From: a virus
Virus record (IMG/VR): IMGVR_UViG_3300030060_005884
Span: 1-32,518 of that record
Direction: 5' to 3' (one strand)
DNA: 32,518 nt
The notes under the pieces are model-generated. The model made no database searches and was not told the DNA's origin. It saw only the letters and a list, made by a program, of their open reading frames with translations. A program made the position numbers and the translations under genes. This document shows positions 14,818-21,983 of the stretch, in pieces (position 1 is the first letter of the stretch; each line of letters starts with the position of its first letter).

Positions 14818-14818
14818 T

Positions 14819-15381
14819 TTAGTCCTTGGTTTTATACTTGCTGTTTTCCATTTCAATAACCCATGTAAGTTGGGCGGCAAGTTTAAAATACTCGTTATCG
14901 TTTAACTCCTCAGGGTTTATTTTAAAATGGTAACGTAAAAGCGCGTCCATTTGTTCCAATTCGCTGCCCTCGAGCTGCTCCCTGTGCTTGTCAATATTGT
15001 GTTTTAAAAACGAGCTTTGAGAAAATCGTAAAAAACTATTTGCAAGCTGTAAATCTAAGCCCTCGAGCTCGTTTACAGCTTTTGAACGTTTCCCGTTTTT
15101 ACGCTTATAATTTCAATAATCAACTCAGCCGCCGAGCGTAGGGCGTCAAAGTCTTTTATTACTGGCTCGGGATCGCCTTTAACTGTTAAGCTGTTTAAAA
15201 AAAACTCCACGCCTTGCATTTCGTTTTTCTGAATTATTTTACTTCCTATGTCAAAATTTTTTCTATCGACTTTTTTTAAAATTAATTCTGTTGTCGTGTC
15301 GTCGCTCATTGGAATATCTAATTTATAAAGCGGTCCAAATTTTGCCTTTAATTCGTCAATAGTTAAGTTTTCTTTTACCAT
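14819..15381 (-). CDS. Tail assembly chaperone, long form (gpGT-like) made by -1 frameshift
   Basis: Predicted fusion product joining the 98 first codons of the short chaperone to 89 codons of the -1 frame, about 187 residues. The -1 frame is open from the slippery heptamer GGGAAAC (15094-15088) to a TAA at 14819-14821 and encodes a well-formed helical protein (LDLQLANSFLRFSQSSFL, HREQLEGSELEQMDALL, LAAQLTWVIEMEN). In lambda the gpG and gpGT pair binds the tape measure and recruits tube protein. Order tube, chaperone, tape measure is the same here. The heptamer is followed by an 8-base spacer and a perfect 8-bp stem, the full set of frameshift signals. Without frameshifting this 250-bp stretch would be empty in a very compact genome. 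Confidence 0.8.
15046..15094 (-). promoter_or_regulatory. Programmed -1 ribosomal frameshift signal
   Basis: In the 0 frame of the short chaperone, G_GGA_AAC occupies 15094-15088. After 8 bases a stem pairs 15079-15072 with 15053-15046 (8 bp, no mismatch), with an 18-base loop. The 0-frame stop at 15075-15073 is within the first arm. Confidence 0.8.
15073..15381 (-). CDS. Tail assembly chaperone, short form (gpG-like)
   Basis: A 102-residue protein that should bind the tape measure during tail assembly. It begins MVKENLTIDELKAKFGPLYK and has the small alpha/beta character of phage tail chaperones (KIIQKNEMQGVEFFLNSL is typical of a tail chaperone middle). I prefer the ATG at 15381, which has the AAAATTATGG context shared by other structural genes, over the upstream TTG at 15408. 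The 0 frame ends at TAA 15075-15073, just after a canonical slippery site, so most ribosomes make this form and some the longer one. Confidence 0.75.
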   Translation of the reverse strand: MVKENLTIDELKAKFGPLYKLDIPMSDDTTTELILKKVDRKNFDIGSKIIQKNEMQGVEFFLNSLTVKGDPEPVIKDFDALRSAAELIIEIISVKTGNVQKL

Positions 15382-15413
15382 AATTTTAGTTTTAAATATT
15401 TGGTCCAAGTTAA

Positions 15414-15442
15414 TAAAAAAAACCTTTGCTGTTAAACAAAGG
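15414..15442 (-). terminator. Short hairpin with T tract after the tail tube gene
   Basis: On the minus strand a 6-bp stem (15442-15437 with 15428-15423), loop 8 bases, is followed by eight or nine T. It lies in the 111-bp gap between the tube gene and the chaperone. It could partly terminate transcription, leaving sheath and tube transcripts more abundant than downstream ones. Confidence 0.65.
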
Positions 15443-15492
15443 CTTTAAAACTCCAAAACTAAAACTCCACGAAATAGACTTTTAAATATTTT

Positions 15493-15927
15493 TTAATTAT
15501 TCCAGTCAATATGAGATACTGCAAGGTCAAGCTCAGCAATTACGTTGCTGTCCCCCTCGCTCGCTCCTCCGACTGCGTTTTTAAAACGACAATTTCGTAA
15601 AACGTCCGTTCTTGGTGTTGAGCCCTCAGGGACGTAGTTTACTTCAATGTCGAACTCAGGAATATTTTGCAAGCTTTTACCTGGCGCCGCGTCAATAATT
15701 GCCGCAAATTCCGCCTTGTCGATGCTTATTTTTGCCTCAGCCTCAATTTTTCCAAGCCCTCGGCTTACTACAAAGCGCCCAGCGCCGTAGTTTTCCGTGA
15801 TTTCTTGAGTCTGTGAATATTCAACCGACGTAATGCCCGCCACGGGTACGCCTAAAACTGTGGTTATAATATCGGCGTAGCTGTAAGCTTGGCCGTTAAT
15901 TAATGGTGGGTTATCTGCTAATGCCAT
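15493..15927 (-). CDS. Tail tube protein
   Basis: Predicted major tail tube subunit, forming hexameric rings inside the contractile sheath. It is 144 residues, close to Mu-type tube proteins, and strand-rich, with a typical tube-core pattern: VEYSQTQEITENYGAG (about 36-51), then RGLGKIEAEAKISI and a C-terminal NVIAELDLAVSHIDW strand pair. It comes directly after the sheath gene, the conserved order in contractile-tailed phages. Confidence 0.8.
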   Translation of the reverse strand: MALADNPPLINGQAYSYADIITTVLGVPVAGITSVEYSQTQEITENYGAGRFVVSRGLGKIEAEAKISIDKAEFAAIIDAAPGKSLQNIPEFDIEVNYVPEGSTPRTDVLRNCRFKNAVGGASEGDSNVIAELDLAVSHIDWNN

Positions 15928-15938
15928 AATTTAATATT

Positions 15939-17114
15939 TTAAAGTTTCGGTGTAAATCCGATATTAATAACTATTTCCCTTGCCACTCCTACAGGAACAA
16001 TTTTAACGCTTAACTCAAGTTTTGAGGTGCTCACTACATTTTGAGCCGCGTTGATTGTTACCTCGCTCGCGCTTACTTCCCCGTCCGCTTCCATTTGTAA
16101 AAGCCCCTTTTCAGCTAATGCCTTAAAGGTTGCTATTGTGTCCGTTCTCAATGTCCCGTCTGTGTTAACTCTTAAAGGGCTGCCAAGCTTTGGTAAAATG
16201 TAAAAACGTAAAAGCCTTTTTGCTTTGTCAATTGTTCTGTTATTCTCAATAGTACTCAAGTCGTTAGTTACTGAAACGCTCGTATAAGAGTCGTTGTTGT
16301 ATGTCCCCGTAAAGCCGCTTTCTTTATACAAAAATAAATATCCTTTTGTATCAATTGCATTTACTAAAGTACTGCTTAAACTCGTATAACTGTCGCCGTT
16401 TGCAAAAGCTGCGGTGTCAAATTCGGTGCCGTCCGTTACCATATTAAAACGCTCAAGCCAGCTTATAGACTCGTTTACTTTTGCCGCTGCCACTGCTCCC
16501 AGTTTTGCGCCTAAATCTGTTATACTGTAAGCTTTCGACGTAAAAAGGGCTTTACCTTTTCCCGCTCCGTCCTGTCCAATACACACTGAAACCTGGGGCG
16601 CTGTTAGTGCCGTAAGGTCGCCAAGTGTTGAAAGGTTACTTACTCCCGAGATGTCGCCCCCGTATAAAATTGAGGTGTATTTATATTCGCTTTGTAAGGT
16701 TGTTACGACTGCTTGTAAAGCCGTTACTTGAGCCGTGGCAAATGCTGAGCTAATAAAATAAACTCCTATTTGTCTAAGCTCGCCCAAGGCTGTGCTTTGT
16801 AGTGTTGCCACGTCTGTAAATGTCGGCGTTCCTGTTGGAACCGCGAAATAACCTATCCAAAGCTCCCCGCTTGGTTGCTTTTGGAAAAATTCGTTTATAT
16901 GGTACCATTCCACGGCGTGCGCCGCTGTTCCCTCAACTATTCCCAAAGCCTCAGCCTCCGCAAGGCTAAAAACTTGCTTTATCCTATCTGAGGCGCTAAA
17001 GCCCGAGGGTAAAGTATTATTATAGTAAACTATCCCGCTTTTGTGGTCCGAGCTTGCCAAAGGTGTGCCCAGCCCTGCGGTGTTTACATTAAAAGTAAGC
17101 TTGTTTAGTGCCAT
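15939..17114 (-). CDS. Tail sheath protein, DUF2586-like
   Basis: Predicted contractile sheath subunit. The 391 residues show the sheath layout: a variable N-terminal half (YYNNTLPSGFSASDRIKQVF, WYHINEFFQKQPSGELWIGYF), a Rossmann-like centre (about 110-260), and a conserved C-terminal region (about 285-391) beginning NDLSTIENNRTIDKAKR and ending with strands that interlock with neighbours (IVPVGVAREIVINIGF). Presence of this gene is what makes the virion a contractile one. The tube gene follows after 11 bases. Confidence 0.85.
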   Translation of the reverse strand: MALNKLTFNVNTAGLGTPLASSDHKSGIVYYNNTLPSGFSASDRIKQVFSLAEAEALGIVEGTAAHAVEWYHINEFFQKQPSGELWIGYFAVPTGTPTFTDVATLQSTALGELRQIGVYFISSAFATAQVTALQAVVTTLQSEYKYTSILYGGDISGVSNLSTLGDLTALTAPQVSVCIGQDGAGKGKALFTSKAYSITDLGAKLGAVAAAKVNESISWLERFNMVTDGTEFDTAAFANGDSYTSLSSTLVNAIDTKGYLFLYKESGFTGTYNNDSYTSVSVTNDLSTIENNRTIDKAKRLLRFYILPKLGSPLRVNTDGTLRTDTIATFKALAEKGLLQMEADGEVSASEVTINAAQNVVSTSKLELSVKIVPVGVAREIVINIGFTPKL

Positions 17115-17117
17115 TTT

Positions 17118-17285
17118 TTACTTTTTTTTGGGTTGTTTATATTCTTTTATTTGTTGCCCCGTTTTGTCCGAGTGCTTAACTGCAAAAGGTTTTTCTAAAA
17201 ACACGCAACCGTCGGGCGTAGCGTAAACCACGCCCCCAGGCTTGCAATATTTTAAAGCTTTCGCTTTTAAATCCTTTTCAGTCAT
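17118..17285 (-). CDS. Small hypothetical protein between capsid and sheath, 55 residues
   Basis: A short ORF with an ATG at 17285, three bases after the capsid stop, and a TAA three bases before the sheath start. The product (MTEKDLKAKALKYCKPGG, then VVYATPDGCVFLEKPFAVKH) is small and basic at both ends with strand-like centre. Mu-like phages often carry such a small gene just upstream of the sheath. I do not know its role, but the tight spacing and open frame support it. Confidence 0.6.
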   Translation of the reverse strand: MTEKDLKAKALKYCKPGGVVYATPDGCVFLEKPFAVKHSDKTGQQIKEYKQPKKK

Positions 17286-17288
17286 TTA

Positions 17289-18191
17289 TTAAACCGCTTG
17301 GATTAATGAGTAAACTCCTTTCTCGTCGGATCTTCCAGCCGTTCCCCCAGCCCTTACAAGTCCGTTAAAAATTGAACCTAAGTAAAGAGGGTTTTCAATG
17401 TCCGCGTAAAGTTTTACTGCTCCCTCCGCTCGTCTTACATATGAGTCGGACCAAGCTAAAATAGAAAGTTTATCCGTTGCCGCTCCCGCTGCTCCGACTG
17501 CCTTTTTAACGTTTGAGTTATTGAAAACTGTGTTTCTTGAGCGCTTAAATACTTTCATTCCGAAAATTTCCCCGATTTGCCCGTCTACTACTGGCTTACG
17601 GTTTACATAATCAAAATTGATAAAAGACTCAATGTTTAAAAGTTCCTCGTATTGAGCCGCCGAAATTAAAATATTTCTTTCGTCTGAAAGACAATCGTCT
17701 TTATCAAACATAACCGCCAATTTTGCAAGGTCTGCCCTTGTTAGTCCTTTTCTGTTTCCAGTTGCCGACGGTGCCGCCGCCGCTACGTTTGCCCCAGTTG
17801 TAAAAATCTTATTCGATGCCGCTGTAACTGCCCAAATAAAGGCCATTTCGTCCGCGATTCTTGTATTAAGTGCCTTTACGTGGTCCTTAATGATGTCCTG
17901 GCGCTTTGAGTAGTTAGTCATTGCCTCGTTTACGTCCTCAATATGAATTGGATTAGTTGCAAAAGCGTCCACGTTGTACTCTAAAACGTCGTCAGTTCTT
18001 TGCGAAACCGATAAAGGAAAAGAGGACGGATTTTTTACTACTGTAGGCGTGGCCCCAGCTTGTGGAACCTGTACAACTCCAAATTGTGCGCTTACGTTCG
18101 CGTCTAATTTTGATTGTTTGTAAAATTCGTTTACAGGAAATAAGTTTTCTTGTATTTCTTTGCTAAATAACTTTGTGATTTGTTCAGCCAT
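17289..18191 (-). CDS. Major capsid protein
   Basis: Main shell protein, probably HK97 fold. At 300 residues it starts with a helical segment, has a strand-rich portion at about 30-80 (VQVPQAGATPTVVKNPSSFP) and a P-domain-like centre with DYVNRKPVVDGQIGEIFGMKVF (about 190-215), a pattern common in Bacteroidetes phage capsids, followed by AYSDSYVRR-like strands. It lies right after the protease/scaffold gene. No cleavage motif can be seen with certainty, but with a ClpP-type protease upstream, processing of scaffold or capsid is likely. Confidence 0.8.
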   Translation of the reverse strand: MAEQITKLFSKEIQENLFPVNEFYKQSKLDANVSAQFGVVQVPQAGATPTVVKNPSSFPLSVSQRTDDVLEYNVDAFATNPIHIEDVNEAMTNYSKRQDIIKDHVKALNTRIADEMAFIWAVTAASNKIFTTGANVAAAAPSATGNRKGLTRADLAKLAVMFDKDDCLSDERNILISAAQYEELLNIESFINFDYVNRKPVVDGQIGEIFGMKVFKRSRNTVFNNSNVKKAVGAAGAATDKLSILAWSDSYVRRAEGAVKLYADIENPLYLGSIFNGLVRAGGTAGRSDEKGVYSLIQAV

Positions 18192-18221
18192 TTTAATAAA
18201 TTTTAATTAATAAATAAATTT

Positions 18222-18722
18222 TTAGTCGTTAATATAATTATTTAAAAGCTCCTCGAATTTTTCGGGCTGCTCGTTTTTCATTTTTTCCAATTCTTTTGGC
18301 GCGTCCTGGCTCCATTGTTGAAAGTCCCACTCTTTGCGGTTTTCTGTTTCTTCGGGTTTAATTTCCTCCTCGATTTCCTCAGCCTTTACCGTTACGCTTA
18401 AAGAGTTTAAAAGCTCCTTTGTTTCGTCCAAGTTGTTAACTGCTAACTTTTGCCACGCTTCCACGCTTTCGGCCTTAATTAAACCGCTTTTAACTTTCTC
18501 GTTAATCAAGTCGTAAGCTGCAAGGTTTTTTAAGTCCTTAACTTTGTTTTCCAATTCCTCAGCCTCTTTTTTCGCAATTTCTAAAGCCTCGGTTTGTTCT
18601 TTTAAAGAGTTCGTTAACTCCTCAATTTTTAAAGCCTCGTTTTTAAGCTCCTTTACTGAGTTTAAAACTTGCTCCTCGTTGGCCTCGTTTTTGAGCCCTA
18701 AAAAAGTAATTACCTCTTTCAT
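18222..18722 (-). CDS. Candidate nested scaffold gene inside the protease gene
   Basis: An in-frame ATG at 18722 (residue 209 of the protease ORF) follows an A-rich stretch like those before other starts here. Initiation here would give 166 residues containing only the coiled-coil-rich acidic scaffold part. This parallels the lambda C/Nu3 pair. Whether it is used cannot be told from sequence. Confidence 0.4.
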   Translation of the reverse strand: MKEVITFLGLKNEANEEQVLNSVKELKNEALKIEELTNSLKEQTEALEIAKKEAEELENKVKDLKNLAAYDLINEKVKSGLIKAESVEAWQKLAVNNLDETKELLNSLSVTVKAEEIEEEIKPEETENRKEWDFQQWSQDAPKELEKMKNEQPEKFEELLNNYIND

Positions 18723-19346
18723 TTTATTTGATTTATGATTATTCAAAAAATTGTTTGCTAAAATATAAAGTTCGTCAATTGTATTATTTGCGTTTAATTT
18801 TACGGCTGCGCCGCTGCTTTCGATACGGTCAAAAAAACCAAGGTTTAAAGCTTCCACGGCTGTAAATAAATTTTCGCCGTTTAAAAGTTTTTCGCTTTCC
18901 TCGTCAGTTATTCCCGCTTTGCTTTTTAAAATCGTTTTTAACGATCCTTTCATTATTTCAATAAGCTTTTTATCTGCCTTGGCTCCGCTTGGGACCTGGG
19001 GCCCGTGGGTGTGGAATAGTCCGTAGTCCATAATTACGCGCTCGTCCCCCGCCTGGCTTATCATTCCCGCCATGCTTGCCGCTATTCCAATAACTCGGGT
19101 TGTGGTTTTTCCTGGGTAGTCCTTAATTGATTGAAAAATTGAAAAGCCCTCCTTAATATTTCCGCCTTTGCTGTTAATATCAATAATAACCTCCTCAACT
19201 CCCGCGCTCGCCAAAAATTCCATTTCACGGGCGAAAGTGTCGCCGTTTATTCCCCTGTCGGGGTTTGCATCAATTGGACGGCGTAAGCTCATTTTTACGG
19301 CTTTGTCCTCCTTTTTGTAGTTGGTTATGTATTCAAAATTTTTCAA
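18222..19346 (-). CDS. ClpP-like head maturation protease fused to scaffold
   Basis: Predicted S14-type serine protease that processes the prohead. The nucleophile is Ser91 in GIAASMAG and the His is in LFHTHG (112 or 114), with DINSKGGN at 56-63 as the ClpP substrate strand. Residues about 215-374 are acidic coiled coil (EELTNSLKEQTEALEIAKKE and later Glu-rich stretches), a scaffold that would guide capsid assembly. The first codon appears to be TTG at 19346; the first ATG, at 19292, would remove residues of the first strand (DKAVKMSLRRPI), so TTG is more likely. Only 80 bases upstream lies the divergent RHH gene. Confidence 0.8.
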   Translation of the reverse strand: MKNFEYITNYKKEDKAVKMSLRRPIDANPDRGINGDTFAREMEFLASAGVEEVIIDINSKGGNIKEGFSIFQSIKDYPGKTTTRVIGIAASMAGMISQAGDERVIMDYGLFHTHGPQVPSGAKADKKLIEIMKGSLKTILKSKAGITDEESEKLLNGENLFTAVEALNLGFFDRIESSGAAVKLNANNTIDELYILANNFLNNHKSNKMKEVITFLGLKNEANEEQVLNSVKELKNEALKIEELTNSLKEQTEALEIAKKEAEELENKVKDLKNLAAYDLINEKVKSGLIKAESVEAWQKLAVNNLDETKELLNSLSVTVKAEEIEEEIKPEETENRKEWDFQQWSQDAPKELEKMKNEQPEKFEELLNNYIND

Positions 19347-19400
19347 TATCTTAATATTAGTTTATTTTGTTTTATAAATGTTAGTTATATTTATAAAGTT

Positions 19401-19420
19401 GGCCCAAAATGGCCCAAAAA
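19401..19420. repeat. 10-bp tandem repeat, candidate operator of the RHH gene
   Basis: GGCCCAAAAT at 19401-19410 is followed directly by GGCCCAAAAA at 19411-19420. It lies 8 bases before the RHH gene ATG and between that gene and the protease gene. Ribbon-helix-helix dimers commonly bind direct repeats about one helical turn apart, so this is a natural operator. Confidence 0.55.
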
Positions 19421-19428
19421 ATTAAATT

Positions 19429-19572
19429 ATGGCAATAAAAAAAGAGTTTAAAGTCTGGTTGCATGGTCGGCGGCGCTTGCTGTTTGAACGTACAAAAAAA
19501 GAAAAGGGGCTAAGTAACGCCGCTTTTCTTCGTTTATTAATAGACTTTTATTTTGACAAAAAGAAAAATTAG
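19429..19572 (+). CDS. Ribbon-helix-helix (Arc/CopG-like) DNA-binding protein, 47 residues, antisense to the late genes
   Basis: The only plus-strand gene I can support in the whole structural region. MAIKKEFKVWLHG would be the N-terminal strand, followed by a basic helix (RRRLLFERTKKEKG) and LSNAAFLRLLIDFYF, the turn and second helix typical of Arc/CopG/MetJ-type repressors. It starts in the same AAATTATGGC context as structural genes, and its TAG overlaps the TAA of the converging fibre gene by two bases. Directly upstream is the tandem 10-bp repeat. It may autoregulate itself and control leftward transcription of the protease and capsid genes; this is inferred from fold and position only. 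Confidence 0.65.
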   Translation: MAIKKEFKVWLHGRRRLLFERTKKEKGLSNAAFLRLLIDFYFDKKKN

Positions 19573-20612
19573 GGGGTTACGTCCATAAAAAATTTATTAA
19601 AAATGTAGTTATACGTAAAAGCTGAGCTTGTCCCTGTAATAACCTTTTCAATGAATAAAATAATTTCGCCCACTGGCCAAGGGTTGCCAGGTCGTGGCCT
19701 CAGGGTTAAAACTCCCGCGCCTGTAACTGTTAAAACGTAGTCGCTGTAATAGTTGGCCCCGTCCTTTACCATGCAATTAATAGGCAGCTCGCCCGTAAAG
19801 CTCAAGTTTTCGGCGGCCATTGTTCCAATAGTTACCGCATTTGTCCCAGCGTTAAAAGTCCTTTTTACGACTCCCGCCAATTCCGTTTGGCCATTTGGTA
19901 AAACTCGGCTTTGTAATTTTCCGCCAAAAAAGTTGGTATCTACAGCCCAACCAGTGCCTAAGCTCCCCACGTCAGTAAAAGCCGCCAAAGTTGTGGCCCC
20001 TCCCAAGTCAATAAGCCCGAGGGCTGCGTCAATTGTGCAATATTTTTCCGTAAAACCGTTAAAACCTGCGTTATCCCCCAAGATTATAAAAATAAAATCC
20101 TTTGTAAGGTCGGCGCTTGACAAGGGCTCAGTAATAGGGCCTACGCTGTTTGTATCGCTTAAAAGCGTGTTTACTCCATACTCAACTTTAAATTCTTTAC
20201 TTGAGCCGTCCGCAAAAACTCGGCTTTCACTCAGGGCCGCCCCTTTGCTCAAGTATAGAAATTTTTGAACCGATCCGCTTGTTATGTTAAAAGTACCGCC
20301 CGCATAATAACAAACCTCCCCCTCCAACAAAACAAAGCCAGGGTTTACCACTATGGCCGAGGCGCTGGCGTTGTTATATGTAAGGCCGCTTAGTATTAAG
20401 CCCATTCCGTGCATTTTTTCCGCTGGGTTTATACCCCTGTAATACTCGTAAATAGGTAAACGCCGCCTTAAATTTTCGTGTGTGTTTATAAAGTCGGCCT
20501 TTGCGTTTATTTGTAGCCCGAGAATATCGTCCCCCCAAAAAGGTGCCCCGCCAATGTCGGTTTTATTTGCAATGTTTTTTAAGTCCTTTACTTTTGTTTT
20601 ATAAGTTGCCAT
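19569..20612 (-). CDS. Tail fibre or baseplate-attached appendage protein, 347 residues
   Basis: A strand-rich protein with a helical N-terminus (KTKVKDLKNIANKTDI, then INAKADFINTHENLRRRLPIYEYY) suited to baseplate attachment and a Gly/Thr-rich remainder. Residues about 235-320 (LPNGQTELAGVVKR, YYSDYVLTVTGAGVLTLRP) resemble terminal domains of phage fibres. It follows the gp48-like gene, the slot Mu uses for its fibre gene. Receptor unknown. A second, longer fibre gene is at 8558-10276. Confidence 0.6.
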   Translation of the reverse strand: MATYKTKVKDLKNIANKTDIGGAPFWGDDILGLQINAKADFINTHENLRRRLPIYEYYRGINPAEKMHGMGLILSGLTYNNASASAIVVNPGFVLLEGEVCYYAGGTFNITSGSVQKFLYLSKGAALSESRVFADGSSKEFKVEYGVNTLLSDTNSVGPITEPLSSADLTKDFIFIILGDNAGFNGFTEKYCTIDAALGLIDLGGATTLAAFTDVGSLGTGWAVDTNFFGGKLQSRVLPNGQTELAGVVKRTFNAGTNAVTIGTMAAENLSFTGELPINCMVKDGANYYSDYVLTVTGAGVLTLRPRPGNPWPVGEIILFIEKVITGTSSAFTYNYIFNKFFMDVTP

Positions 20613-20613
20613 G

Positions 20614-21114
20614 TTAGTATGAAATTACAATATAATTTGTTGAATAAGGCCGCAAGCGGTCAACCTCAGCCCTTATTTTTGCTTCGCCGTTAGCTGAGTA
20701 AATCGCTGCGGGTACGTAAACAATAAAATCGTTATTTGCTTGGGCCTCGCTTTGGTTGTAAAAGGTCGCCGCTGGTTGCCCCTCGCTTTGGTTGTAAAAT
20801 GTTATTTGTGGGTAGCCCTCAAATTGGTTAAAAAATGTTATCGGTGGCTTGTCGTCCCCCGTGTTATCAATATAAATTAAAGCTGGGGCCGTAGTATTAA
20901 AAACCTCGTTTAAAACTGCCTCCAATATTATTTTTTGGCCGTTGTGCTTTGTTTTTGCCAAAACCTCAGGCCTGTAAGTTGTAAAAACTGCCTGATGTAA
21001 AGTATTTACAGGGGTTAAGTTGGCCCCAATAAAAGCTTTCATTATTGGCCCCCGCTTGTCAGGGGGTAAAAACTCGTTTATAAAAATGTCATAATCTAAA
21101 TTGTAAACGCTCAT
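20614..21114 (-). CDS. Baseplate-associated protein, Mu gp48-like position, with three short repeats
   Basis: A 166-residue protein placed directly after the baseplate J gene, where Mu has gp48 (tail protein I-like). Its most striking feature is three tandem 12-residue repeats at residues 92-127: ITFFNQFEGYPQ, ITFYNQSEGQPA and ATFYNQSEAQAN. The remaining sequence is unremarkable alpha/beta; the last 35 residues (IRAEVDRLRPYSTNYIVISY in part) match the ends of baseplate proteins of this class in style. Assignment is mainly by order. Confidence 0.55.
   Translation of the reverse strand: MSVYNLDYDIFINEFLPPDKRGPIMKAFIGANLTPVNTLHQAVFTTYRPEVLAKTKHNGQKIILEAVLNEVFNTTAPALIYIDNTGDDKPPITFFNQFEGYPQITFYNQSEGQPAATFYNQSEAQANNDFIVYVPAAIYSANGEAKIRAEVDRLRPYSTNYIVISY
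20734..20841 (-). repeat. Three 36-bp tandem coding repeats
   Basis: Three consecutive 36-bp units encode the FxNQxE-type 12-residue repeat of the gp48-position protein. Copies two and three are most alike at both DNA and protein level, pointing to recent duplication or copy-number change. Confidence 0.7.
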
Positions 21115-21116
21115 TT

Positions 21117-21971
21117 TTAAGTGTTTAAAGTCATTGTTATAGTGTCGTTAAACGTGCTCCCGCTCGTGTCCTCCTCAATAATATAGCCCGCCGCCGTTAC
21201 GTAGGACCTGGCCACTGTAGTAACTGCCCCAGTAAGTGGAATACTTGAGGGCCGAGCAATTAAAACCACTCCCAAAGTATTTACGCCCGTTACGCCCTCA
21301 ACTGCTTGTATGGCGTCAATAATTTGCTCCCGTACAATTGTGCCGTCGAAATTAGTTATTGAAACGCTTGATAAATAATTTTTTATTGCTACAATAATAG
21401 CCGCTTTTACGGTTGCCTCTACGTATTCGCCACTATAAAAAACCTCGCCTGTAAACTTTAAACGGTCCGCAAATAAACTTGAGGTGTCGATTGCAATACC
21501 TACAAATCCAATTTTATCCAAGTAAGATATAAGCGCGTTTATTTCTTGAGCTGCCAAAGGCGTAAGCCCGCCGCTGCCGTCGTCCTTGGCCACTTTTACA
21601 AGTACCCTGTTATTTACTTGCTCAACTATTGCCGCCCTTGTAATTATTCTTTTTGTTGCATCAACTACAGGGTAGGCCGCTTTCCCGTCAACTACGCTAA
21701 TAACTTGAGGGTTTGCCGCGTCGTATTGAAATTCTAAAACCCTTTTTTGTAGCCAGTCCGCCGTTCCTGGGACCGCCTCCCGTGCTATTTGCTCAAGCTC
21801 AGCTTTGAAAACGTCCCAAAGTTGTTCCTGGGTTTCAATGGCTGAGGCTGTTATTCTCGTCCAAAGCCTCCAAATTGCCACGGCGCTGGGGCTATTAAGC
21901 GCGTTTAGTGTCGCGTCCGCTGTTTTTGCTGCTATAATCTCGTTTTGTATTTCGGTTACTGTTCTCGCCAT
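21117..21971 (-). CDS. Baseplate J-like protein (Mu gp47 type)
   Basis: Predicted baseplate wedge protein. N-terminal helices (residues about 1-75) contain AIWRLWTRITASAIETQEQLWD, frequent in J-like proteins of Bacteroidetes phages. A central strand-rich part (about 100-170) is followed by AIIVAIKNYLSSV and REQIIDAIQAVEGVTGV (about 195-235), the typical gpJ C-terminal pattern in which two helices flank an IVREQI-like core. Length 284 is slightly short. It is followed two bases later by the gp48-position gene. Confidence 0.75.
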   Translation of the reverse strand: MARTVTEIQNEIIAAKTADATLNALNSPSAVAIWRLWTRITASAIETQEQLWDVFKAELEQIAREAVPGTADWLQKRVLEFQYDAANPQVISVVDGKAAYPVVDATKRIITRAAIVEQVNNRVLVKVAKDDGSGGLTPLAAQEINALISYLDKIGFVGIAIDTSSLFADRLKFTGEVFYSGEYVEATVKAAIIVAIKNYLSSVSITNFDGTIVREQIIDAIQAVEGVTGVNTLGVVLIARPSSIPLTGAVTTVARSYVTAAGYIIEEDTSGSTFNDTITMTLNT

Positions 21972-21983
21972 TGCTTTATTTTT

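Noticed and set aside
15040-15060. Terminator role for the stem after the slippery site
   Set aside because: No T tract follows the second arm; spacing to the heptamer makes it a frameshift stimulator instead.
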